A DNA stretch of 64,000 nt, from positions 23,872,501-23,936,500 of the forward strand of contig JAKSXM010000007.1 of assembly GCA_022575985.1 (NCBI GenBank), written 5' to 3'. The notes under the pieces are model-generated. The model saw only the letters and a list, made by a program, of their open reading frames with translations. It was not told the origin of the DNA and searched no databases. Positions 1-12,213 of the stretch are shown here, in pieces (position 1 is the first letter of the stretch; every line of letters begins with the position of its first letter). This stretch comes from Anagrus nilaparvatae (lineage: Eukaryota; Arthropoda; Insecta; Hymenoptera; Mymaridae). The position numbers were made by a program, and so were the translations under genes.

Positions 1-3000
1 TCTAATTCAGTAGCTCCGATAAGTTCAATAATAAGAGGTAGAAATACTGATTCTGAGCAGAAAGAAGAATATTTATTAAGCATAGGAAGAATTTTTCATA
101 AAATTTCTTTATGTGGAAATTGTATAAGTGTCACCAGATACAGACCACGGTAATGATATTAACTTGAATTTAAATTTATGAAAATTAAATATCATTTAAA
201 AATAAAAAAAAATATTTACAGCCATCCATATCCTCCATTCAATATTCATTATCGTTATCGATTTCAAGCACCACATCATGATACTTATGAAATATCATGG
301 GTTTCTTTTACATCCGAAAAACTTGAGAACTTCAATTGGAATTATCTTGATCACTATATTTGTACAAGAGGAGACACTGATTTTGCTTTAGTAGAGGTAA
401 TTCGGAAACTTCTTTTACTTTTACAACCAAGATTAAAAATTTATATTTTTAGGCATTAAAATATTGGAGATTTAGAGTTTTCTTGTTACCTCTACATCAT
501 CCAGCTACTCGTAAAATTATGGATGGCTCGCCACATTGTGATATTTATACATCGTTTTCTCCTCAAGAAGAAATTACTTTTATAGATAACTTTTTACGAT
601 TCATTGAAATTTGGGTAAACAAAATTCGAAGGCCAACATCTAACAAAAATTGGGTATGATTTTAAATTTTCAATTTATTTATTTTTTATTAAAGCAATTT
701 TTTTTTTTTACTAACTTGCAACTTATTTTTTTTATCATAATTTTAACTTGAGAGTTTTTTTTGTACAAAATTCAGGTCTTCGTTGATTAATGTAGTAATA
801 GGCTGATAAATCAAAATAAGGATTAATTTTTATATTTTTTTTTAAGATTAAAAAGTGGGTGATATTTATGTAAATGATGAAAAAAATTAAGTCCTCAATT
901 TTATTTATAGAGAATATATATCACAGAACTTTCTTATAATTAGATATTTTATACATATTTAAATAACTGGAAGCAATTAATTTTAATATTGAAATTAATT
1001 GGTTTGTTTCAAATTAAACTCAAAATTTTTGCATGTATCGTTAACTATTTAAAGCCCAAATTAATAAATTTTAACCCGTAAAAAAAATTATCTTCAAATT
1101 CGCATAAATTTTTCATTTTAAAGTATTTTATTTAATTAAATAATATGGGATCATCATAAATTAGCTTTTAAGTTGTAGCTTTCAAAGACTTGGTCGAAGA
1201 AAAAATATTGAATTTTTAGCTTTTAATTATAAAAAAAAGTAGATATTGGTGTGTCAGCATGATGTGTTTCAGAGTCCCACTACCCTTGGTGGAATCCCCC
1301 CAAGAGATCCTGCTTCCCATTTGACTAGACGCAGACACAGCACAAGTTTGGTTTCCCAGACTAACCAGGTACAGCTTTCTTCCAAAATCTCACTTAGGAT
1401 ATATTTTCTTAAATATACGAAAATAAATATATATTATATAATATATATATTAAGATTGAATTTTATAAAATCAATACCATATAACCATGGGTTGTTTTGA
1501 TTAATTATTTGCTTTTGTGTATTGTCTATAAGAGTTTTTAAGGTTGATTTTAGTATCACCTAAAAAACTGAATTTTTTAAATATCAAATAACAAGTTCAT
1601 GCCTTATACTCATTTCAATTAAATCAATTTTTATCTTAAATAGTTTGTGTTGCATATTTTCTAATAAATTTACAGAATAGCCTTGTGGGTAATTCTCCTT
1701 TTCGAGAACGTCTTGGAAGTAATCGTCTACCAGAAAAACCTCGTCCAAGGTTTGATATTATTGTTCTGAAAAAAAAGTAATCAGGCTTGTTTAAATTTAT
1801 TTTGCTTTTGGCTGGTGTTTCAATTAAACAGGATATGCTTTTATCTAATTAAAAATCATTTTTATAATTTTTTCTCTTACAGCATCTTTATTTTAGCTCT
1901 TTTGTATATTTTGTATATTAATTTGCTGAATGATGGTAGCAGTGCATTAGAAACAAATTTTAATCTAATTTATAAATCTTAAAAATCAAAATTTGCTTAT
2001 GATTTCAGTCTTTTTAATTTCTTTAAATTTACTTATACTTATTAATTATCATACTTTTTATATAAAATTGTGTGTATGAGAGAGTGACGGGGTTGTTTGT
2101 ACAGGAAAAGCAAGTAGTGAATATAACACCTGCTGTTGCTCGCACGTCCCTCGACACTCCTCGACACACTTCACAAAGGTTTGTTTTTATCACAACACTT
2201 TTCTATACTTACTAAGTTAAAAATTTTTTAAAGTTAGTTTTAAATAATGCATTATTTTTATTTTTGTTGCATTTTTTATTTTGTATTATAATTGCATGTT
2301 GTTTGTTTTATTAGGAAACTAAAATTATTTAATATTAATTCGTAATATCTTTTTTTCAATAGATCAGGTTCAAAAGTAATTGACAGAGGAAGAATTTCTC
2401 CAGCTAATGAAGTTGTCTTAACAATTGCTGCAGAACAGCAGCAACAACAACAACAAGATCATTTAGATATAAATGATGAAAAGTATGAGCTTGATTCTTT
2501 TCATATTATAAGAAATAAATCTATTTTAGACATAAAAAATTTTTTGATTTTAGTTTTGTAACTGAAGTAATAAAGATTAAATTAAATGCTCCCCTATTCG
2601 AGATTCTAGAAGCTATGAAAAATCCTCAAACTGGTGTCGGGTTCTTGGGACAACTTCCTATACTTCCTAGTCATACTTTTGTTAGTGCAGATGTAGTACA
2701 ATGGTTAAACAATAATATAGAAGGAGGAATTAATCCAGAAAGAGCAAAGTCATTAATGAATGTAAGTTTATTTATTTTTAAAATAAATAAATTACTAAAA
2801 ATAAATTTTTTCAACAGACAATGATCCAAGAAAAATTAATTTGTCATGCTTCGGGAGATTTTTCAAAACCATTTATCATCGGTTTTTATCTGTATCATAT
2901 TGTTCAAGATAAAGACAATTTGAAAAGCGTAGATTATATTCCTCCATTAGGTGATTTAGAAAGTTTTGAAAATGAATTGCTTGAAGTTGAAGTTATTGCT

Positions 3001-4199
3001 CCAAAAGAATGGTGTGAATGTAAATCTCAAGCAAATAATATTTCTGGAAATATATCAAATCCTATCTCTATTCAAAACTGTGATATTAGTGATGAATCTG
3101 ATGTTCCTATTTTTCTTAGAAATGTAATTGATGCAGAAAATGTTAAAAAAGAAGGACCTGGTAATGTTTATATTTTAAAAAAATTTTTAATTTTGATTGT
3201 ATATTAATTTTTTGTAAATTTAATAGTTACATCTTATAAACATGTCCATCTTGATATTGACATAAATAATCGTAGTGATAGAATAGAATGGGGACATTTA
3301 AAGTACCAATCAGTATTTAAATCTGATAATTCTTACGAATTGGTGATACAATGGGTAGCAGCATCCAGTAGTGTAGTTGCAGATCTTGTCAGTACTCACT
3401 TTATTTTTATTTACATCAACGTATTTAATTTTATAATTTAATTTTATTTCTTTATTTTAGGTATTTACATGGCAACGTAAAGCTCAGACATGTGGTATTC
3501 AAATGATTCCAATACCAAGTGATTTGGTTGCTTTACCTTTTGTGACTAAAAGTGATCCTCTTCGAGGACCTATTTTTATACCATTAAATACAGAGTGTGT
3601 TATGGCTGAGAAAAATTTTTTATTTAATGGTATATATTAATTTAAATTTAAATTATCAATGACATTTTTCAAAAATTTATAAATTTTTATTAGATTTTCA
3701 AGAAGATTCTTATGCTCAACGTTTGCTATATTTTCAAGAGTCTATTTTACAAAGATTTGGTTTCATTCCATGTTTTGGGGATAATGAAAATGCCCATCAA
3801 TACGTTCACCTAACTGGTAATATTTTTATCTTAATACCATCAAAAATAAACTTAAAATCGAAACAGTCTGCCGATATTAATCGCTTTAATGGAGAAAAAA
3901 AATTTATCAATTATATTGAACAACAAAGTCCACACGAAGCGTATATTACTAGACATGTAAGCGGTAAAAGTAACGATGATTACAGTAATATTGACAAAAA
4001 AATAGGATTTTTATGGTCATGGAATCACATGTTAAGTAAAAAATGGAAATTTTCTACTACGAGTGCGGGCGATGAATTATTTCAAAAAAAAATAATACAA
4101 GATTTCCGGCATTTTTGTTCTAATGGGGATAATCGTTTGAAAAAATACTGGGAATCTTGTTGGGAATTAAAAGAAAAATTTTGTACTAACACTAAATGA
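1..4199 (+). CDS. Iml1: Iml1/DEPDC5, GATOR1 subunit (3' part, 12 exons)
   Basis: This is the C-terminal half, roughly 770 residues, of the GATOR1 subunit that with Nprl2 and Nprl3 acts as GAP for Rag GTPases on the lysosome and restrains TORC1 when amino acids are low. Exons seen: 1-149 (open at the window edge), 222-396, 453-653, 1243-1368, 1676-1749, 2105-2178, 2363-2482, 2554-2761, 2818-3160, 3227-3387, 3461-3629 and 3694-4199, ending in TGA. Exon 2 reads HPYPPFNIHYRYRF and RGDTDFALVE, conserved in the family. The DEP domain is in exons 8-9 (GFLGQLPILPSHTFVSADVV, then CHASGDFSKPFIIGFYLY). The C-terminal domain runs to the end (FGFIPCFGD, FLWSWNHM). Exon 7 has a seven-glutamine run. Phases agree everywhere except between exons 5 and 6, where a one-base discrepancy leaves the frame unexplained. 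The start of exon 4 could be 1258 instead of 1243. The N-terminal half lies outside the window. Confidence 0.93.
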
Positions 4200-4817
4200 T
4201 CCTTGAAAATGTCTCATATTTTTCATGTCTAGTCAAAAATTTGAAACTATTGTAAATATTGTAAATAAGAAAGAGATTCATAATAATTTTTGATATTTAA
4301 TTTTTTATAAAAAATAATTTTTATGCATAAAGTAATTTCACTTTGTTTTATTAACAAAAATTGTTAGTACTACTTTTTTACAATAATTGATTATAATTAT
4401 CAAAGCATTATTAAAAAAAAAAAAAGTTTACAGTAATTTAAATATTGAGTCTTAGACAAAAATGTTAACATATAATTAAATAATAAAAAATGTTATATTT
4501 TATTAATTTTATACCAAAAATTTACATTATATAAATACTGTTATATGCTAAAATTTATAAATAAAAATGTTTATTTACTATGCATTACATAAAGAGTATT
4601 AAAAAATATTCTCTTACAAAAACCTAACGATTAACTTAAAAGTATTTTTTTTATTTAATTATTTTTAATTATTAAATATAAATTAATATCCTAGTTTTGT
4701 TGATGGAGGTGTAGCAAAATATTTTCTATTTTTTTTTAAAAATGGTTTTCTGTCAAATAAAAAATTAAAGTTAGTTCATTTTTTTAAATTAATTAGAATA
4801 ATTTAATTAAGAGTTTA
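4200..4817. other. convergent 3' intergenic region
   Basis: This 618-bp A+T-rich gap separates the stop codons of Iml1 (plus) and RacGAP50C (minus). It holds the 3' UTRs of both genes, with several AATAAA-like hexamers on each strand, none of which can be singled out. No open frame or repeat was seen. Confidence 0.6.
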
Positions 4818-7430
4818 TTACTTTGACGACATTGGAGTATTAAAAAAGCCTCTTGATACTGAACGTTTTAATAATGATTCAGTTGATGGTGTATGTCGTA
4901 ATGTTGAAGCTTTTGGGGTAGCAAAACTATTGAAATCTGGATTGACAAAATTAGCCCAATAATCTGAAGGAATTTTTAATAAACTTTCAACGATCTAAAC
5001 AAAAAAATTTTCAAATTAAAGCATGTAAATTATTTTTTTTAATATCATTATCTTACATACCGAAATTTGATTTTTAATTTCTGTTGCTGCTGATGTACTT
5101 GATGTAATTTGACCACTAAATCCAACTAAAGTTGGACCAAAAACTTTAGCAAGATTACTTATTGGCATTTTACACTCTGGTGTACTTGAAACTCTTTGCA
5201 AATGTAAAATCAAAAATGCTAAAGTATCTCTATTTGGTTGAGGTAATTCAGAAATGGCTTGATACAAAGCAGCATCTGCATCTTGTTTATCGCTTAAGTT
5301 AGTAGCACGAACAAAATCAGGATACAGGCTTGATGTTATTAATGGTTCTCTTAATGATCTAATGAAATCTTTGAGCGTTGAGCAAATAACAGTTATATCC
5401 ACATTTGATAAATTAGGGGCACCTTTTCCCTTTAAGAACTTTTCTTTTAAGCATTGAACTTCAACTTTTCCCCCATTTACTCGATACAGTCCTTGTTCTG
5501 ATAATCCTCGAAGTTCTATTTCATTGATGCAATGAACTACCAATGAAGGTACCATTGGCGAAGTTTCTGGGGTATAATCAGCTATTGTGCCCTAAAATAG
5601 TTTATTTTTTATTTAAAAATTTGACATACTAAATAAGATTCACTACTTTTTTAAAATACAGGTTACCAACTGATCTATTTTTTATTATTACATGTATATT
5701 ACTGACAATTTTTAAAATTTAATGTTTTGCTGAGACAAACTAATTCTTAATTTAAAACAAATATCAAAAAAATCTTACTTTTGCTCCTCGAAGAGTAGGC
5801 GTATTTCCAGTTGGAATGCAAGGAAGAGGTATAAGATCTTTACATTCTGGATGACTTGTTGCTCGGCAATCTTTACATTTCAAAGCCAGTTTGCCAAATC
5901 TTATCCTAAACACAAAAACAGCAATTAAAAGTTGTTTTAATAATATACAAGCTTTTTTTATTATAAAGTAAAAATACCTTTTACCACATGGTGTACACAT
6001 TTCAGGCTTAATTACAGTTTTTCCAGTAAAATTATGACCTCTTACAGGTTTGTTATGGAATGTGTAACCACCGATATTAGGACTAGGTTTAAAAATATTT
6101 TCTGATTCAGAACCTGATGTTAGAATATCAGCTTTTGGAGCAGAGGGCTAAAAAGTAAAGTAAAAAATGTAAAAATTTTTAACTTAGCAAGTTTTTTCGA
6201 ATCAAAAAATATCTTACAGTTGGTGTTTCATTTTGATCAACATGAATACTTTTATTAGACTTGCTATGAACATCACTACTCTTTCTTCTTTTTCTTGAAT
6301 TATGCATAACATTTTGAGTATCCTGGTTTTCATCTGCTGGTACAGCTTCAATGACCGAAGAAGCCGTAATTGCTCCTTCTTTCGGCATAACTAAAGTTGT
6401 AGTAGCAATAATTCGATCAGAATTATTAAGATCAATAGCTTTCTGCAATGCGCTACGACGTTTTTTACTTATCACATATTCTCCGCTTGGCCTGTGCTCT
6501 TTCCATTCACTTTTTTTATGCTTTTGTTGCAAAATAATACTTGTGTCTAAATCATCCTCGGATTTTGAGAAACAACTCATGTCACTCAGTAATGATCCAG
6601 TGGAGTCCAGCTCTGTTATTGTGTTTAATCTTAAAATAAAAATATTTTTTTAAATAAAAAGATACTAAAAATAATATAAAAGATTACTAACTTATCGTGA
6701 AGATGATCTTTTAATAAAGTGCTATTTCGCCCATTTGTGGTTGTATTAAGAAATTGGAGTTTTTCTCTTGTTTCATCATTAAGATTTCGTCCACCATCAT
6801 TGAATAAAAGTTCTCTTACCATAGCAACTTGACGTTCCTATTATAACCATAGGTATAAGTTTTTGAGTTTATTAACTATAATAAATAATAAAAATTTTAC
6901 TTACGCAGTTATAACGCTGTTCCTCAGCAGTTTTCCTCCTTCTTTTTTCTTCATCCAAAAGTCTTCTAGCATGACTGAGCTTTCTTTCAAGGTCGGCTGA
7001 CTCATGGTGTGCTTTTTCTAAGGCTGAGTGTAGCCTCTGACATTCTTGTACTGAAGTAAGCCACTTTTGACGTACTTCCTCTTGATTTATGACAAACTGC
7101 AGAAATTCTAAAATTTATACATTTAAGTGAAACTAAGAAAAATAATTTTTCAGTTTAAGTAATAAGTTTAAGGGTAAATATAAATCATGAACAATTTTAT
7201 TTTTGATTGAGTATGTATAAAAAATAAATATGACAAATTTATGATACATTGAGTTAAACTTGAAGTTTTATTATCTTTTTGTGATGGGATTATAAGTGGT
7301 CTTTTTTTTTTTAATATACAAGCAATATTTTTTTAATATACAAACCTCCCTCACAGGAACCATTCACAAGCACGTTTGTACACCGTATAAGTTCATCGTG
7401 ACTAGCGAGGATTGATAAGGACGACGACAT
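4818..7430 (-). CDS. RacGAP50C: RacGAP50C / MgcRacGAP (tumbleweed), complete, 8 exons
   Basis: This is the Rho-family GAP of the centralspindlin complex, which with the kinesin Pavarotti/MKLP1 bundles the spindle midzone and directs Ect2/Pebble-dependent cytokinesis. Exons in coding order on the minus strand: 7430-7346, 7107-6905, 6837-6692, 6629-6218, 6147-5978, 5905-5779, 5591-5061 and 4994-4818. They sum to 1851 nt in one continuous frame, giving 616 aa, close to the family length. The protein starts [14 protein letters not shown]. Residues 29-96 form a charged coiled coil. A basic, serine-rich linker contains [20 protein letters not shown]. The C1 zinc finger has H320, C333, C336, C349, C352, H357, C360 and C368. 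The RhoGAP domain starts near residue 394 and has an arginine finger in GLYRVNG (R418). The tail after residue 558 is serine/threonine-rich. All phases match, so the model is firm. It converges on Iml1 and is divergent from Swip-1. Confidence 0.95.
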
Positions 7431-8821
7431 CCTGAGCTTTTTTGAAATCTTTTTTTCGTTTAAAGTAAAATTTACAAACACTATTTTTACTCTTTTTCAA
7501 AACTTCACCATCAATATCAAACTTTACAACAATAACTGTCACTGTTTACGCTTTCGAAAAAGTGCGATTTTATGAATTTTGATTTAATCATTATTTTTAT
7601 TAAACAAAGAAAAATTATTTTATAAAATAAAAACAGATTATGCAATATATTTTTTCAATTTTTTAAATGAAAAATCTCAATTTGTAAAAACAGCAAAACA
7701 CGCTATACATTTTTGAATTTAACCAATAGCGGTTACAACTATTTACGGCGGTTGTAGTAAACGGCCATTTTGGCCATATTGGTTTTCAGTCAGACCCAAC
7801 CAAACCATAGTGTGTAAACACGCAAATAGCGGGTTTTTCAAACAAAAGTTAATAACAGTTAATAACAGAATTTTTTCTTGAAAAATTATTAATTAATCAA
7901 GGGCGGATCCAAAGGGGGGTCACTGGGGGCAATTAACCCCCTCAAACGGTGAAAATATTAATAGAGTTATAAATAAATTAATAATAAGCTATAGTTTATA
8001 ATTAATTATTTAATATTGTGTGCTCTTTGGTATTAAGTAAAGTAATAATTTCTTAAAAGCGCATGGAATTAAAAAAAATTTGGTCTATAGAAAGGCCTTT
8101 AGTATATAATAAATTGAATTTTGAACTATAGAAAATAACATTGATTTGTTAGATTTTGATTTATAATCATAAGAGTCTGATAAGAGCTAGTATTCTCTAA
8201 TTTTTATCTTTATACTTTATATCTACTGCCTTGAATTGTAGACAAAATAAAATTTTGGAAAAAAAAAAATATTCAGCCACATAATATAATATAGGCAAAT
8301 AGGAACATTTCTAAATAACGATATAATAATAATAATATCAAGGGGTAGCGCCGTTTCAAATACCCTGTAAACTGCGAGACCAGCGCTGACTGCGACAATC
8401 TTTTCAGTCGACGCGCGCAAGCTGCAGCGTGCAGATGTTTATAATTTTATAGAAAGGATATTTCGGAGTTCGTTTATATATTTAGTTCGTGCAGCATTGT
8501 TTTTTTTTTAAATAAAAATTTTTGAAAATATAATATTAAAAAATAATTTGTTTTGGAAGAAAATAAAATATCAAGAAAGTGTTTTTTATTAATCTTTTTA
8601 TAAAAATAGCAAGTTAATTTAGTAAAAACAAACAAAATCAATATAAAGGAAATAATACTGAGGTGACAACAGGAGGTGTTACAGAGAGTGCCATTAGTCC
8701 TTGACCTTCGTTGAGAGGACAAAATAAAAGCCAAGTTAGATTTATTTTACTAGCTGTAAATAAATTTAAAAAAAATCCCTCGTAATTTAACATTTAAATA
8801 ATTTGAATAAAAACAATTAAA
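7431..8821. promoter_or_regulatory. divergent intergenic/5' UTR region of RacGAP50C and Swip-1
   Basis: This 1.39-kb region lies between two ATGs that point away from each other, so both promoters must be here unless there are distant 5' exons. The RacGAP50C side (7431-7830) has G+C-richer patches around 7535-7570 and 7720-7800. At 7900-7955 there is a G-run/C-run stretch (GGCGGATCCAAAGGGG, then AACCCCCT) that looks like a mobile-element scrap. The Swip-1 5' UTR probably includes 8640-8821. No TATA box stands out from the A+T-rich background. Confidence 0.55.
8335..8445 (+). promoter_or_regulatory. probable core promoter/TSS area of Swip-1
   Basis: This is a short CpG-bearing, G+C-rich island in otherwise A+T-rich DNA. 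It has an arthropod-type initiator TCAGTC at 8404-8409, followed by ACGCGCGCAAGCTGCAGCGT. It lies about 415 bp before the Swip-1 ATG. The assignment is an inference from composition and the initiator match only. Confidence 0.35.
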
Positions 8822-8991
8822 ATGCCGGCTGACGAAGAACTAAGTACTATATTGAGCAGAAGACAAAAAATTAACGAGGACCTTGAAGAAGGCAAGGAAG
8901 TTAAGAAACAGTACAGGTTTGTCAACGTATACACAGAATTCCATGAATTATCTCGAAGAGAAATTAAACAATACGAGCAAACCTTCAACAG
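8822..8991 (+). CDS. Swip-1: Swip-1 coding exon 1
   Basis: Residues 1-56 plus two bases of codon 57. The ATG is preceded by AACAATTAAA, and stop codons lie upstream in frame. The exon ends AACAG before donor GTAAAT. It encodes the N-terminal segment and the helix entering EF-hand 1. Confidence 0.92.
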
Positions 8992-11900
8992 GTAAATATT
9001 ATTTATTTATTTTTCTTCAAATTGTTAATTAAGTAAGGCATGAAAAAAATGTAGGTTAATAATATCTTATGGGGAGAATTATGATAAATGAAGATTCCTT
9101 GTTTTTTTTAATATCAGGGTCGATCAAGGCCGCGGGGCTTTATTATATTTCCGTTTTCTTATAATATTTCAAAAATACATCATAGATCAGCTTTTTTTAT
9201 TATTACAAATAAATAATATTAAGTTCAATGTTAAATTTTATTATATAATTAATTTAATATCCGGTATTTCTCTGGGTATTTAAAAATATAGAGTAGATAC
9301 TCTTGTGATTTATTATAGGACAGATAAAAATTAATTTAATTTTTCTAGTTAATATTTATCAAAGAGCGATAAAAAAATGTTACCTTATTTTTTGGAGATA
9401 ACATTTTGTAAATTTGTAATATAATAAAAAATATTAAAACTTGATTAAAACTCCAAAATTTTTAAGCAGAAATTGTAGTAAAACTTATGACATTACTTAA
9501 AATGCAAACTGCTTGAAAATTTAAATAGAGTAGGTAACTTAGCTGCATAGATTTCGTTTAAAAATTGTGTCTTTGAAAAAAGGTACCTAAATTTGGTACA
9601 TCCAGTTAACTGTAAAGTTCTATTCATGCAAATATCAAATAAGATGAATAAAAATAAGTGTTCCTGTATACTATTAAAATAAAAAAAAATTTACAAAAAT
9701 AAATAAACAATTTTTGTTTTTATTATTAATTTACAAATTAAAAATAAATTATAAATTTATTATTGTTACAATATTTACCTGGTATACAATATATGAATAA
9801 TAGTGAGGAAAAGGAAGTAAAAAAAAATTTCTCTTCAATTGTCGCGACAACCATACTGTGTAATATTAACTTCCTGTTCTTTTTTTGCAAAATATGTTTA
9901 AAAAATGATATTTTTTACATCTTCGTATTTTTTTTAGAGAATGTATACAGACTCAGTTTATAAATAAAATATTGTATAGGTGTAGGCGAGGGTGTAGGTA
10001 TATAAAATTGTATAAATTTATAAAAGAGTATAAAAAGACAAATTATACGGAAATAAATAAAAATTAACGCAGTAAGTATCAAAAAATTAAAAAATTTTTA
10101 TTTTATCAAGATTTAGTATACGTGTAATTGGTTATTTTAGGAATCAGGGCTTTCAAAAAGTTTTTTTTAGGAATTTTTACTTAATTATTAATAATCATTC
10201 ACTATTAAATTGCATTTCTTAGGTTGTAAAACTAAGTATTTTTTCGTATTATGTAATACACGACATAATTATGTACTTCAGTACTGCTTGATAGAGCTCA
10301 GGAATTTTTTAATCGAGTTTGTAATATCTATCAAAATTTAAACTTTTGGAACTCTGTAGGCATCCTAGCAGGCACGGAATTTTTCTTAAACTGATTTTGG
10401 CCCTAATTTATGTACAAAGTTTAAAAAATTTCGATTCAGACTGCTGCAACTCAACAAGAAGCACTTTGGTAAACAAAGTGAGGTGTACGATAATGATATA
10501 AGAGTACTTCGGAGTACTTTTATTATAATATTATGCAAACATCTTTCTTTTCATCTTTCAATGACACTCTTAATAAATTATTAAAATATATTAAATTCAA
10601 GTTTTGAAGGAATATCATATCATAAAAGTAGACAGAATGTATTCTTAATCGTGTGTTCTCGAGGTGTTTCTAATCTAAACTGATAATTTCATTATCTTAT
10701 TTGCCAATCTAAGCAAGTTTCCTTTTAAACTGAAAGCCATTAAAAAATGGAAGTATACTTTGACATATCAATTCTCACTTCTTTTTTTGTCATTTAATTT
10801 TCTTTTTTTTTGTAATTCTAACACTGTAATAATTGTTGCGCTATAAAATTTCATTATATGTGTGAGAAATACTTATTTATTGTTCTTTTAACGCGTGAAT
10901 TTTTTCCTTTTATTTTTGTAATACGCATTACTTATATTGTTATAAATGTAATAAATAGTTTACACGTACTTTTTTAAATAAAAGAAACATTGTTAAATAA
11001 TATTTTTATGTAATTTAAAAATTATTTTGAAATTTTTTATATATATGAGATAGTTTTTAGTTTATTATTCAAAGAAACAGTTGTTTAAATATTGAAATAT
11101 AATTATCTAAGCTTCTGAATAACTATGCTTATCATTTATATCAATCAATTATTATACAGGTATTTTTTTTAATTGATAAATATTAATCAAATAATTATTA
11201 TTAAAACAATAATTTTCATTTTTAAGCGAGTTTTTAAGGTAGTTTACAAAATTAAGTTGGTGAAAAAATAGTACATTTTTAACCAAGGGAGCAAAAAAAA
11301 AAAAGGCCCAGATCGCACGTTAATTAGCATCCGAGGCGAAGCCGAGGATGGTAAACTGCGATCTGGGGTATTTTTTTTTTGTTCCCATGGACAAAACGAA
11401 ATTTTTCTTTCTCAGTGGGGTGAAAACGCGTTTTTTTCGATCTCGTTGCGGGGCGAAAAAAGTGTTTTCGGCCCGCTAGGAAGAAAAGACTTTTTACCTC
11501 CTTTTTACTACCCTCCTCCCTTCCCTTTGTCAGAGAAAATCAAATAAATAGGTGATAAGAAAAATCACATGTATTAGATGGGAACTGTCCTCGAGAAGCC
11601 CATACTTAAAGCATTGGAACGTGATCAGCCCGAAAAGTCTTATTCCGTTGATGACTTAATGATATTCAGATACTGTATCGAATTGCTCTTCAACAATAAG
11701 TCATCTTAATAAATTATCTCAAACTTTACAGAAATGTGAAAAAAAATTGAGACAAAAAACATACAACCAGTTTGCTTGCCAGTTTGTGATTTGATAACCA
11801 ACGAATACGGAACATGTTTAAATTTATATTTTGAATCTTAAAGCCTTTATAATTTTAAGTCCAAGACAAAAATGTTTAGCTCCTAAATCCTTATTATTCT

Positions 11901-12170
11901 ATACCCCTTTATCGAAATTACTCTAAGTCCCTAAATCGAAAATATCGGAAAATATTTTAAGTCCATTTGATCCCTTCCCCAAATGACATGCTTGAAGTAC
12001 CTCCCTGCTTGTAAACATGTCCCATGTTAAAATACGAGAGAAAATAAAAACAAAAATACAAATTGATGGCAAATGTTGGATTTGAACAGACGTTTTAAAC
12101 AGCTGAGTTAAAATTTACTAATAATATCCAAGATGATATCTTTTTGAGTATATGGTTGAGAAGTTTGCAA

Positions 12171-12213
<43 letters not shown>

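Noticed and set aside
6351..6653. 100-codon plus-strand frame
   Set aside because: It is antisense to RacGAP50C exon 4, whose frame joins perfectly with the neighbouring exons.
8474..8988. Minus-strand frames opposite the Swip-1 5' end
   Set aside because: Shadows of the Swip-1 5' UTR and exon 1; the plus-strand EFHD2 match decides the strand.
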